Below are positions 17,672 to 25,849 of a stretch of 64,000 nt of DNA, in pieces (the first letter of the stretch is position 1; each line of letters opens with the position of its first letter). The notes below the pieces were generated by a model that was given only the letters and a program-made list of their open reading frames with translations, was not told the origin of the DNA and made no database searches. The stretch spans positions 62,001 to 126,000 of the forward strand of contig NZ_FOFF01000007.1 in assembly GCF_900110755.1 (NCBI RefSeq), in the 5' to 3' direction. This stretch comes from Streptomyces sp. yr375 (lineage in GTDB: Bacteria > Actinomycetota > Actinomycetes > Streptomycetales > Streptomycetaceae). Both the position numbers and the translations under genes were made by a program.

Positions 17672-18469
17672 ATGGAGCAAGAGGTGTTCGTTCCAGTCCC
17701 GGCCAAGCGGCTGCAAGCAGCCCTCGCCGATCCCGCGCAGGTCGCCCGGGCGGTCCCCGGGCTCCAGCAGGATGTCGGCACCGAGCCCGTCGCCGGCCGG
17801 CTCAAGGTGCGGATCGGCGGCCACACCATCACCTACCGGGGCACCGTACGTGTCGTACCGCGCGCGGACGGTGCGTACGCCGTCGAGGGCGACGCGACCG
17901 AGGCCCGGGGCAGCGGCGCGGTGAAACTGGCCCTCACCCTGCGCCTGCGGGACGCCGACGCCGGCACGACGCTCCGCTTCGAGGGGACGGCGTCGGCGGA
18001 CGGCCGCGTCACCGAACTCCCGCCGGAGGCGGTCGACTCGGCGGTCACCCGCCTGCTGAACCGCTTCGCGGGCAACCTGGGAGCGGGCGCGGCCGTACCC
18101 GAAGACGAACCCGCCGACGACGTAGAAGACGCAGACGTGGAAGACGTACACGTAGAAGACGCAGACGTGGACGACGTACAAGACGCACAAGCCGTACACG
18201 ACATCGACGAACCCCCGCCCCCCACCCCCGTCTTCGAGGACCTCACCGCCCCCCGGGAGCCGCCCGCCGAGGCCGCGCATGCGCGTCGGACGATGATCGG
18301 GCGCAGCGCCGAGGAGGTGGACCACGCGCCGCCGCGTGGGCGCTACGCGCCGGTCCCGGCCCCGCAGACCGTCGTACCGAACAGCACCCTGCGCTGGGCG
18401 GCGCCCGCGGCGGCGCTGGTCGTGGCGTCGGTGATCGTGGTGGGCAGGGCGCTGCGCCGACGCGGCTAG
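17672..18469 (+). CDS. CoxG/SRPBCC-domain protein with C-terminal membrane anchor
   Basis: This 265-residue protein has residues 1-145 forming a CoxG-like SRPBCC domain (MEQEVFVPVPAKRLQAALAD, then VPGLQQDVG, KVRIGGHTITYRGTVRVVPR, GDATEARGSGAVKLALTLRL). CoxG proteins help assemble or anchor CO dehydrogenase-type enzymes, though many actinobacterial members stand alone, as here. Residues ~148-178 are a striking acidic repeat of D-V/A-E/D-D units. The C-terminus has one transmembrane helix (WAAPAAALVVASVIVVGRAL) followed by basic residues, a tail anchor. The ligand is unknown. Confidence 0.78.
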   Translation: MEQEVFVPVPAKRLQAALADPAQVARAVPGLQQDVGTEPVAGRLKVRIGGHTITYRGTVRVVPRADGAYAVEGDATEARGSGAVKLALTLRLRDADAGTTLRFEGTASADGRVTELPPEAVDSAVTRLLNRFAGNLGAGAAVPEDEPADDVEDADVEDVHVEDADVDDVQDAQAVHDIDEPPPPTPVFEDLTAPREPPAEAAHARRTMIGRSAEEVDHAPPRGRYAPVPAPQTVVPNSTLRWAAPAAALVVASVIVVGRALRRRG

Positions 18470-18517
18470 GGCGTCTGCGCCACGGACCCGTAGGGGCGGC
18501 CCCAGTAGGGTCGTCCC

Positions 18518-19315
18518 GTGAGTAGCGAAGACATCACGCTGACCGCGGGCGACGCGGAAGCGACCGTACAGCCGGGCAACGGCGGCCGGGTGGGTGGGCT
18601 GCGGGTCGGTGGGCTCGAACTGCTGCGGCAGGGGGAGCGGTTCGGGTGCTTCCCGATGGTCCCCTGGTGCGGGCGGATCCGGGACGGCCGGTTCCGCGAC
18701 GGCGGGTCCGTGCATCAGATGCCGCTCAACGCGGCGCCGAACGCCATCCACGGCACCGTCCGCGACGGCGTCTGGAAGGTCGCGCGGCAGACGGCGGACG
18801 AGGTCGTGCTGACGTACGACCTGGTGGCGCCGTGGCCCTTCACGGGCCGGGTCACCCAGGTGGTCACGCTGGCCGAGGACGCCCTGACGCTGGCGATGGC
18901 CGTGGAGACGTACGACTCGTCGTTCCCGGCGCAGATCGGCTGGCACCCCTGGTTCAACCGCAACCTCGGCGGCGAGGACGGTCAGGACGTACAGGTCTCC
19001 TTCGCGCCGGCCTGGCAGGAGGAGCGCGGCGACGACCATCTGCCGACCGGCGAGCGCGTCGAGCCGAAGCCCGGCCCCTGGGACGACTGCTTCGGCATGC
19101 CCGGCGGCGTCGACGTCACCCTCACCTGGCCGGGACAGGTGGAGGTGAAGGTGACGAGCCCCGAGGAGTGGGTCGTCGTCTACGACGAGCAGGAGGCGGC
19201 GGTGTGCGTGGAGCCGCAGACCGGCCCGCCCGACGGCCTGAACACGCACCCGCGCCTGGTCACCCCGCTCGAACCCCTGGAGGCGACCACCAGGTGGAGC
19301 TGGACCCGCCTCTAA
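18518..19315 (+). CDS. Aldose 1-epimerase family protein
   Basis: This 265-residue protein of the galactose mutarotase fold contains the expected blocks: FGCFPMVPWCGRIRDGRF (substrate loop with the catalytic Arg region), NAIHGTVRDGVWKV (conserved HG), PAQIGWHPWFNR (His of the active site) and a C-terminal VCVEPQTGPPDGLNTHP containing the catalytic Glu. It interconverts sugar anomers. It lies 10 bp before pyrE and 48 bp after the CoxG gene in the same orientation, so it is probably cotranscribed with pyrE. The GTG start at 18518 fits the operon spacing. Confidence 0.88.
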   Translation: MSSEDITLTAGDAEATVQPGNGGRVGGLRVGGLELLRQGERFGCFPMVPWCGRIRDGRFRDGGSVHQMPLNAAPNAIHGTVRDGVWKVARQTADEVVLTYDLVAPWPFTGRVTQVVTLAEDALTLAMAVETYDSSFPAQIGWHPWFNRNLGGEDGQDVQVSFAPAWQEERGDDHLPTGERVEPKPGPWDDCFGMPGGVDVTLTWPGQVEVKVTSPEEWVVVYDEQEAAVCVEPQTGPPDGLNTHPRLVTPLEPLEATTRWSWTRL

Positions 19316-19325
19316 GCTGAGGGGC

Positions 19326-19880
19326 ATGACGGACGTGGATGTACGCGGCGCGCTGCTGCGGCAGATCAAGGACAAGGCCGTGGTGCACGGCAAGGTGACC
19401 CTGTCGTCGGGGCTGGAGGCGGACTACTACGTCGACCTCCGCCGCGTCACCCTCGACGGCGAGGCCGCCCCGCTGGTCGGGCAGGTGCTGCTCGACCTGA
19501 CCGACGGGCTGGAGTTCGACGCGGTGGGCGGTCTGACGATGGGCGCCGACCCGGTGGCCGGCGCCATGCTGCACGCGGCCGCCGCGCGCGGCCGGAAGCT
19601 GGACGCCTTCGTCGTGCGCAAGGCGGCGAAGGCGCACGGGTTGCAGCGGCGGGTGGAGGGTCCGGACATCGCGGGCCGGCGGGTGCTGGTCGTCGAGGAC
19701 ACCTCGACCACCGGCGGTTCGCCGCTCGCCGCCGTGGAGGCGGTGCGCGAGGCGGGCGCCGAGGTGGTGGCCGTGGCGACCATCGTGGACCGGGCGACCG
19801 GCGCCGACGAGAAGATCCGCGAGGGCGCCGGGGTGCCGTACCTGTTCGCGTTCTCCAAGGACGACCTGGGCCTCGACTGA
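19326..19880 (+). CDS. pyrE: Orotate phosphoribosyltransferase
   Basis: This 184-residue protein catalyses orotate + PRPP to OMP, the fifth step of UMP synthesis. It shows the PRTase fold: SSGLEADYYVDLRRVTL near the N-terminus, MGADPVAGAMLHAAAARGRK, FVVRKAAKAHGLQRRVEG (flexible catalytic loop with Lys and His), and the PRPP-binding segment VLVVEDTSTTGGSPLAAVEA. Length is normal for a type I OPRT. It begins 10 bp after the epimerase gene. Confidence 0.93.
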   Translation: MTDVDVRGALLRQIKDKAVVHGKVTLSSGLEADYYVDLRRVTLDGEAAPLVGQVLLDLTDGLEFDAVGGLTMGADPVAGAMLHAAAARGRKLDAFVVRKAAKAHGLQRRVEGPDIAGRRVLVVEDTSTTGGSPLAAVEAVREAGAEVVAVATIVDRATGADEKIREGAGVPYLFAFSKDDLGLD

Positions 19881-20009
19881 CCCGCCCGACCATGTCTGGA
19901 AAGATGGGGACGACGATGACGTCGCACCCCAGGTTCAGGTCACAGCCGTAACCGCAGACCTGGTTCACGCCACGCAGCACTCCAACCCGCACACCCAAGG
20001 AGCGGACGA

Positions 20010-21041
20010 ATGCCCATCGCAACCCCCGAGGTCTACAACGAGATGCTCGACCGGGCGAAGGCAGGCAAGTTCGCCTACCCGGCCATCAACGTGACCTCGT
20101 CCCAGACCCTGCACGCGGCGCTGCGCGGCTTCGCGGAGGCGGAGAGCGACGGCATCATCCAGATCACGACGGGTGGCGCCGAGTTCGCGGGCGGCCAGTA
20201 CAGCAAGGACATGGTGACGGGCTCGCTGGCCCTCGCCGAGTTCGCGCACATCGTCGCCGAGAAGTACCCGGTCACCGTCGCGCTGCACACCGACCACTGC
20301 CCGAAGGACAAGCTCGACGGGTTCGTCCGGCCGCTGCTGGCGATCTCCGAGGAGCGCGTGAAGGCGGGCCGCAACCCGCTGTTCCAGTCGCACATGTGGG
20401 ACGGCTCGGCGGAGACCCTCGCCGACAACCTCGCCGTCGCGCAGGAGCTGCTGGCCCGCACCGCCGCCGCGAAGATCATCCTCGAGGTGGAGATCACCCC
20501 GACCGGTGGCGAGGAGGACGGCGTCTCGCACGAGATCAACGACTCCCTGTACACGACGGTCGACGACGCGGCGCGCACCGTCGAGGCGCTGGGTCTGGGC
20601 GAGAAGGGCCGCTACCTGCTGGCCGCGTCCTTCGGCAACGTCCACGGCGTCTACAAGCCGGGCAACGTCGTGCTCCGCCCCGACCTGCTCAAGGAGCTGA
20701 ACGAGGGCATCGCCGCGAAGTACGGCAAGCCGGCCGGCTCGCAGCCGTTCGACTTCGTCTTCCACGGCGGCTCGGGCTCCTCCCCGGAGGAGATCGCGGT
20801 CGCGCTGGAGAACGGCGTGGTCAAGATGAACATCGACACGGACACGCAGTACGCCTTCACGCGTCCCGTCGCCGACCACATGTTCCGCAACTACGACGGC
20901 GTCCTGAAGGTCGACGGCGAGGTCGGCTCCAAGAAGACCTACGACCCGCGGACCTGGGGCAAGCTGGCCGAGGCGGGCATGGCGGCGCGCGTCCTGGAGG
21001 CCACGCAGAACCTGCGCTCGGCGGGCCAGAAGATCAAGTAA
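20010..21041 (+). CDS. fbaA: Class II fructose-bisphosphate aldolase
   Basis: This 343-residue zinc-dependent glycolytic/gluconeogenic enzyme cleaves fructose 1,6-bisphosphate to DHAP and glyceraldehyde 3-phosphate. Key segments are ALHTDHCPKDKLDGFVRP (catalytic Asp and zinc His), EVEITPTGGEEDGVSHEIND (metal-binding Glu), ASFGNVHGVYKPGNV (zinc His) and FVFHGGSGSSPEEI plus VKMNIDTDTQYAFTRP (phosphate and Na+ binding). The RBS AAGGAG is just upstream of the ATG. It has its own ~130-bp upstream region after pyrE and a strong terminator after the stop. Confidence 0.96.
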   Translation: MPIATPEVYNEMLDRAKAGKFAYPAINVTSSQTLHAALRGFAEAESDGIIQITTGGAEFAGGQYSKDMVTGSLALAEFAHIVAEKYPVTVALHTDHCPKDKLDGFVRPLLAISEERVKAGRNPLFQSHMWDGSAETLADNLAVAQELLARTAAAKIILEVEITPTGGEEDGVSHEINDSLYTTVDDAARTVEALGLGEKGRYLLAASFGNVHGVYKPGNVVLRPDLLKELNEGIAAKYGKPAGSQPFDFVFHGGSGSSPEEIAVALENGVVKMNIDTDTQYAFTRPVADHMFRNYDGVLKVDGEVGSKKTYDPRTWGKLAEAGMAARVLEATQNLRSAGQKIK

Positions 21042-21065
21042 CTCGGTCCCTGTACCTGTTCATGT

Positions 21066-21097
21066 CGCGAGCCCGGTGCCCGAGCACCGGGCTCGCG
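21066..21097 (+). terminator. Hairpin terminator after fbaA
   Basis: A perfect 14-bp stem, CGCGAGCCCGGTGC (21066-21079) with its complement at 21084-21097, and a 4-base loop, 25 bp after the fbaA stop. Confidence 0.8.
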
Positions 21098-21172
21098 GTG
21101 TGCGGGGGGCCAGCCGGGGCCATCGACCGCATGCCGGGGCTATCCGCGGGGGCTGGGGGTATACCTGGGAGC

Positions 21173-22642
21173 ATGCCCGACGTCCGGATGGCCTCGCCCC
21201 AGGGCAAGTGGATCCTGTTCGCCACCGTGCTCGGCTCCAGCATGGCCCTGCTGGACTCGACCGTCGTCAACGTCGCCCTCCCGCGTATCGGCCGCGACCT
21301 GGACGCCGACCTGGCCGCCCTCCAGTGGACCGTCAACGCGTATCTGCTGACGCTGGCCGGTCTGATCCTGCTCGGCGGCTCCCTGGGCGACCGCTACGGG
21401 CGGCGCAAGGTGTTCGTGATCGGGGTGGTGTGGTTCGCCGCCGCCTCGCTGCTGTGCGGCATCGCCCCGAACGCCGGGGTGCTGATCGCCGCGCGAGCCT
21501 TGCAGGGCATCGGCGGCGCGCTGCTCACGCCGGGCTCGCTCGCGCTCATCCAGGCCTCCTTCCACCGCGACGACCGGTCGCGGGCGGTCGGCCTGTGGTC
21601 CGGGTTCGGGGGCATCGGGGCGGCGGTGGGCCCGTTCCTGGGCGGCTATCTGGTGGACGGCCCCGGCTGGCGCTGGGTGTTCCTGCTGAACGTGCCGCTG
21701 GCGCTGGTCTGCGTACCGGTGGCGCTGCGGCACGTGCCCGAGTCCGGGGACGGCCGCAGGCACGGCCGCTTCGACGTCCTGGGCGCTGCCCTGGGCGCGC
21801 TGGCACTGGCCCTCGTCACGTACGCCCTGATCGAGGCGGGCAGCGGTCCCCTGGGGGTCGTGGTGACGGTGGCGCTGGCGGGCGTGGCGACCGGGGTGGC
21901 CTTCGTGGTCGTGGAGCACCGCCGCCCGGACCCGATGCTGCCGCTCGACATTTTCGCGTCCCGCCAGTTCACGGCCGTCAACCTGGTCACCCTGTGCGTG
22001 TACGCGGCGTTCGGCGGCTTCTTCTTCCTCTCCGCGGTCCAGCTCCAGGTGGTGGCCGGCTGGTCGGCGCTCGGCGCGGGGACGGCGCTGCTGCCGACGA
22101 CGGTGCTGATGCTGCTGCTTTCGGCCCGCTCCGGCGCGCTGTCCGAGCGCATCGGGCCGCGCATCCCGCTCACCGTGGGCCCGCTGCTGTGCGCGGCGGG
22201 GATGCTGCTGATGCTGCGCGTGGGCCCCGACGCCTCGTACGTCGCCGACGTCCTGCCCGCCGTCCTGGTCCTGGGCCTCGGCATGGTCTCCCTGGTCGCC
22301 CCCCTCACCGCGACGGTCCTGGCCTCGGTGGACGTCGCCCGGGCGGGCCTGGCCAGCGGCATCAACAACGCGGCGGCCCGCGCGGCGGGCCTGGTGGCGG
22401 TGGCCGCCCTCCCCCTCCTCACCGGCATGGGCCAGAACTCCTACCGCTCCCCGGACGCCTTCAACGACGCCTTCGGCCGAGCGATGGTGCTCTGCGCGGC
22501 GGCCCTCACCCTGGGCGCGGCCCTCGCCTTCACGACGGTACGCCGCCCACCCCCGGACTGCCGCACCCCGGAATGCAGAACCCACGGCAACGTGCTGGCT
22601 CCACCGCTGGAGGGGGAACGGGCGAAGGGGCGGCTTTCGTAG
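21173..22642 (+). CDS. MFS drug/proton antiporter, DHA2 (EmrB/QacA) family
   Basis: This ~489-residue membrane protein has about 14 hydrophobic helices. Diagnostic motifs are LDSTVVNVALPRIGRDL (DHA2 motif D1), LGGSLGDRYGRRKVFVIG (motif A between TM2 and TM3), ALQGIGGALLTPGSLALIQ (motif B) and GFGGIGAAVGPFLGGYLVDG (motif C, antiporter). These proteins export hydrophobic or cationic drugs. No TetR regulator is adjacent, so regulation and substrate are unknown. ATG 21173 is taken as start because the transmembrane domain begins about 15 residues later; the open frame extends upstream through fbaA only as a shadow. Confidence 0.88.
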   Translation: MPDVRMASPQGKWILFATVLGSSMALLDSTVVNVALPRIGRDLDADLAALQWTVNAYLLTLAGLILLGGSLGDRYGRRKVFVIGVVWFAAASLLCGIAPNAGVLIAARALQGIGGALLTPGSLALIQASFHRDDRSRAVGLWSGFGGIGAAVGPFLGGYLVDGPGWRWVFLLNVPLALVCVPVALRHVPESGDGRRHGRFDVLGAALGALALALVTYALIEAGSGPLGVVVTVALAGVATGVAFVVVEHRRPDPMLPLDIFASRQFTAVNLVTLCVYAAFGGFFFLSAVQLQVVAGWSALGAGTALLPTTVLMLLLSARSGALSERIGPRIPLTVGPLLCAAGMLLMLRVGPDASYVADVLPAVLVLGLGMVSLVAPLTATVLASVDVARAGLASGINNAAARAAGLVAVAALPLLTGMGQNSYRSPDAFNDAFGRAMVLCAAALTLGAALAFTTVRRPPPDCRTPECRTHGNVLAPPLEGERAKGRLS

Positions 22643-22755
22643 GGCACTGAAGCGGGGAGCGCGGATCCAGCCTGCCCGGCTGCGGGGCGGGGACGGATGC
22701 CGTCCCGAGCCCCCGCCCACCCGCTGGGGGCGGCGCCTCTCAACGCCGGCCCGCA

Positions 22756-22840
22756 TAAATCAGCCCGTCCGGCGCTTGCGGACGAGGCCCCTTAAGGGCC
22801 GACAGCGGGGTCTGGGGGCGCAGCCCCCAGCGACCACCGC
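22756..22840. repeat. Streptomyces-type intergenic repeat, copy 2
   Basis: The sequence from CAGCCCGTCCGGCGCTTGCG through GGCCCCTTAAGGGCC to GGGGGCGCAGCCCCC is closely similar to the element at 17517-17605. It lies after the MFS gene and contains stacked inverted repeats likely to terminate transcription. Confidence 0.7.
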
Positions 22841-22876
22841 GCCCACCCCGAGTCCCACTCGGGGCACACTGGACGC

Positions 22877-23290
22877 ATGTCCATTCACGAAAACCTCCTC
22901 GGGGGCCCGCCCCCGACCCACCTCCCCGACGACCCCGAGCCCCGCGAGCTCCTCGCGAACGGCACGGCCCCCGCCGACGTCGCCGCGAAGTACCCGACCT
23001 CCTCCCTGGCCTGGGCCCAACTCGCCGACGACGCGTTCGAGCGGGGCAGCGTGGTGGAGTCGTACGCGTACGCCCGTACGGGGTACCACCGCGGCCTGGA
23101 CAGCCTGCGCCGGAGCGGTTGGAAGGGCCACGGCCCGGTGCCGTGGGAGCACGAGCCGAACCGCGGCTTCCTGCGCGCCCTGCACGGCCTCGCCCGCGCC
23201 GCCCAGGCGATCGGCGAGCAGGAGGAGTACGAGCGCTGCACGCAGTTCCTGAAGGACTCCTCGGCGAAGGCCGCCCAGACACTCGGCTAG
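22877..23290 (+). CDS. DUF3151 family protein
   Basis: This 137-residue soluble protein begins MSIHENLLGGPPPTHLPDDP and includes YPTSSLAWAQLADDAFERGS, SYAYARTGYHRGLDSLRRSG, WKGHGPVPWEHEPNRGFLRA and a final EEYERCTQFLKDS. These are the conserved blocks of the actinobacterial DUF3151, which has a TPR-like helical look. The function is unknown. It sits upstream of the kynurenine genes as in other streptomycetes, but a terminator and a tandem repeat separate them, so it is probably a separate unit. Confidence 0.85.
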   Translation: MSIHENLLGGPPPTHLPDDPEPRELLANGTAPADVAAKYPTSSLAWAQLADDAFERGSVVESYAYARTGYHRGLDSLRRSGWKGHGPVPWEHEPNRGFLRALHGLARAAQAIGEQEEYERCTQFLKDSSAKAAQTLG

Positions 23291-23291
23291 C

Positions 23292-23345
23292 CCGCAGCAC
23301 CCGCAGCACCCGCAATACCCGTAGCACCCGCAGTACCCGCAGTAC
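23292..23345. repeat. 9-bp tandem repeat, six copies
   Basis: Six near-identical copies of CCGCAGCAC (variants CCGCAATAC, CCGTAGCAC, CCGCAGTAC) start immediately after the DUF3151 stop codon. The period of 9 would encode a 3-residue repeat if read through, but the frame is after a stop. Confidence 0.75.
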
Positions 23346-23366
23346 CCCTAGGTGGGGTACATGTGG

Positions 23367-23397
23367 ACCCGTCCGGTACGGATGTGACCGGACGGGT
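23367..23397 (+). terminator. Hairpin terminator after the DUF3151 gene
   Basis: ACCCGTCCGGT (23367-23377) pairs perfectly with ACCGGACGGGT (23387-23397) over a 9-base loop and is followed by CTTGCGTTTTC. Confidence 0.75.
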
Positions 23398-23505
23398 CTT
23401 GCGTTTTCGGGCCCGGATTGCGCAGGATTCGCGTGGGGACCGGGGCCACCGTGTCGAGAACGGCAGGGGCGGACCGCTACCCGGAGTACGTATCAGGAGA
23501 CAGCG

Positions 23506-24363
23506 ATGTCCCAGCAGGCTCAGCCTTCCCAGGAGATTCCAGAGGCTTCGGAGCCCGAGACCCCGCATCTCGACTTCGCCGGCACGACCCCCTACGAGGA
23601 CTACGTCAAGGCCGACGTCCTCACCCACCTCCAGCACACCCTCTCCGACGACCCCGGAGAGATGGTCTTCCTGGTCACGACCCAGGTGATGGAGCTGTGG
23701 TTCACGGTCATCGTCCACGAGTGGGAGACGGCCGCCGGCGCCCTGCGCGCGGACGACGTACCGACGGCGATCGCCGCGCTGAAGCGCTCCGTGCGCGAGC
23801 TGGAGGCGCTGAACGCCTCCTGGCGGCCGCTCGGGCAGTTGACCCCGGCCCAGTTCAACGCGTACCGCGCCGCCCTCGGCGAGGGCTCAGGGTTCCAGTC
23901 GGCGATGTACCGCCGGATGGAGTTCCTGCTCGGTGAGAAGTCCGCGTCCATGCTGGTCCCGCACCGCGGCGCGCCCCGCGTCCACGCCGAGCTGGAGAAG
24001 GCGCTGCACGAGCCGGGCCTGTACGACGAGGTGCTGCGGCTGCTGGCCCGCCGCGGCCACGCGATCCCGGCCGCCGTCCTGGACCGCGACATCGCGCAGC
24101 GCTACGAGCCCACGCCGCAGGTCGAGGCCGTGTGGACGGCCGTGTACTCGGGCGACGAGAGCGACGAAGTCGCGCGCCTCGGCGAGGCGTTGACGGACGT
24201 CGCCGAACTGGTGTGGCGCTGGCGCAACGACCACCTCGTCGCCACCCGCCGCGCTATGGGCGCGAAGGCGGGCACGGGCGGCTCGGCGGGCGTGGCCTGG
24301 CTGGAGAAGCGCGCGCAGAAGAACGTGTTCCCCGAGCTGTGGACGGCGAGGTCCCATGTCTGA
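23506..24363 (+). CDS. kynA: Tryptophan 2,3-dioxygenase
   Basis: This 285-residue haem enzyme oxidises L-tryptophan to N-formylkynurenine. Start ATG 23506 has AGGAGA at 23495-23500. Family blocks: FAGTTPYEDYVKADVLTHLQ, MVFLVTTQVMELWFTVIVHE, FNAYRAALGEGSGFQSAMYR (active-site loop) and LVWRWRNDHLVATRRAMGAK with the proximal haem His region, ending in KNVFPELWTAR. The GTGGSAG loop near the C-terminus that closes over substrate is present (KAGTGGSAGVAWL). It overlaps kynU by 8 bp, so the two are cotranscribed. Confidence 0.95.
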   Translation: MSQQAQPSQEIPEASEPETPHLDFAGTTPYEDYVKADVLTHLQHTLSDDPGEMVFLVTTQVMELWFTVIVHEWETAAGALRADDVPTAIAALKRSVRELEALNASWRPLGQLTPAQFNAYRAALGEGSGFQSAMYRRMEFLLGEKSASMLVPHRGAPRVHAELEKALHEPGLYDEVLRLLARRGHAIPAAVLDRDIAQRYEPTPQVEAVWTAVYSGDESDEVARLGEALTDVAELVWRWRNDHLVATRRAMGAKAGTGGSAGVAWLEKRAQKNVFPELWTARSHV

Positions 24364-25588
24364 CGAACTCGCCGCCACGGCAAAGGAATTGGACGCGGGC
24401 GACGAACTGGCCGCCGTCCGCGCCCGGTTCGTCCTCGACGACGTCGTCTACCTGGACGGCAACTCGCTGGGCGCGCTGCCCGCCGCCGTCCCCGCGCGCA
24501 TCGAGGACGTCATCCGCCGCGAGTGGGGCGAGCTGCGCATCCGTTCCTGGGGCGAGAGCGGCTGGTGGACGGCGCCCGAGCGGATCGGCGACCGGATCGC
24601 CCCGCTGGTGGGCGCGGCGGCCGGCCAGATCGTGGTCGGCGACTCGACAAGTGTCAACGTTCTCAAGGCACTTGTCGGCGCGGTACGCCTCGTGGACGAC
24701 GCCGAGGACACCGGCGACATCCGGGAGCCCGGCTACACGGGAGTCGTACGGGACGAGATCGTCGTCGACGCGACGACCTTCCCCACGGACGGCTACATCG
24801 CCGAGTCCGCCGCCCGCCTCACCGGCCGCACGCTGCGCCCGGTGCCGCCGGGCGAGGTGCCGGCCGCGCTGTCGGAGCGTACGGCGGCCGTCCTGCTCAA
24901 CCACGCCGACTACCGCACCGGACGCCTGCACGACCTGCCGTCGCTCACCGCCGCCGTGCACGCGGTGGGCGCGATCGCCGTCTGGGACCTGTGCCACAGC
25001 GCGGGCGCCCTGCCGGTGGGCCTCGACGAGCACGGCGTGGACCTCGCGGTCGGCTGCACCTACAAGTACCTGAACGGCGGCCCGGGTTCACCCGCGTACC
25101 TGTACGTCAGGCGCGAGCACCAGGACCGTTTCGACTCGCCGCTGCCCGGCTGGAACTCGCACGCCGAGCCCTTCGGCATGCGGGAGGACTACGAGCCGGC
25201 CCGGGGCGCGCTGCGCGGGCGCGTCGGCACCCCGGACATCCTGTCGATGCTCGCCCTGGAGACGGCCCTCGACGTCTGGGAGGGCGTCTCGATCGAGGCG
25301 GTGCGGGCGAAGTCGCTGGCCCTCACGGACTTCTTCCTGGAGTGCGTCGCCGCGTACGTCCCCGAGGGGCGGGTCGAGTCGCTGACTCCGGTCCGTCACG
25401 AGGAGCGGGGCAGCCAGGTGGCGCTGCGCTGCGCGGACGCCCGTGAGGTGATGCGGCGGCTGATCGAGCGCGGGATCGTCGGCGACTTCCGCCGCCCGGA
25501 CGTCCTCCGCTTCGGCTTCACCCCGCTGTACGTCGGGTTCGCGGACGTCGAGCGGGCGGCGCGGATCCTGGCGGAGGAACTCCGCTGA
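24356..25588 (+). CDS. kynU: Kynureninase
   Basis: This 410-residue PLP enzyme hydrolyses L-kynurenine to anthranilate and alanine. It has the fold-type I pattern: YLDGNSLGALPAAVPARIED at the N-terminus, VGDSTSVNVLKALVGAVRL (phosphate-binding region), VWDLCHSAGALPVGL (Asp that pairs with the PLP ring nitrogen) and the Schiff-base Lys in VGCTYKYLNGGPGSPAYLYV. The end carries the family's LRFGFTPLYVGFADVERAA. The start overlaps kynA. Three tandem copies of GAACTCCGCT run across the stop codon, and a perfect hairpin follows. Confidence 0.95.
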   Translation: MSDELAATAKELDAGDELAAVRARFVLDDVVYLDGNSLGALPAAVPARIEDVIRREWGELRIRSWGESGWWTAPERIGDRIAPLVGAAAGQIVVGDSTSVNVLKALVGAVRLVDDAEDTGDIREPGYTGVVRDEIVVDATTFPTDGYIAESAARLTGRTLRPVPPGEVPAALSERTAAVLLNHADYRTGRLHDLPSLTAAVHAVGAIAVWDLCHSAGALPVGLDEHGVDLAVGCTYKYLNGGPGSPAYLYVRREHQDRFDSPLPGWNSHAEPFGMREDYEPARGALRGRVGTPDILSMLALETALDVWEGVSIEAVRAKSLALTDFFLECVAAYVPEGRVESLTPVRHEERGSQVALRCADAREVMRRLIERGIVGDFRRPDVLRFGFTPLYVGFADVERAARILAEELR

Positions 25589-25644
25589 ACTCCGCTGAAC
25601 TCCGCGGCGGAATCGCGCTGACCGGCTGATTGAGCCGACAGGCC

Positions 25645-25676
25645 CTCCTGGGCGTACTTGGGGGTACGCCCAGGAG
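25645..25676 (+). terminator. Hairpin terminator of the kynA-kynU unit
   Basis: A perfect 13-bp stem, CTCCTGGGCGTAC (25645-25657) with GTACGCCCAGGAG (25664-25676), and a TTGGGG loop. It separates kynU from the formamidase-like gene. Confidence 0.8.
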
Positions 25677-25849
25677 ATCGGCATCCCCTGACGGCCGGCC
25701 GCGAGGGGTGACACCACCGCAGAACCGTTTACCTCTCACCGTGCGTGATATCCGCGTGTCCGCGCACGTCACGGGCCTGATACCGTCCCGGCCAACGGCC
25801 GAATCTCCGATGGTCCGCCAAATCCGTTTCGCCGCTGAGAGGTTGGAGC

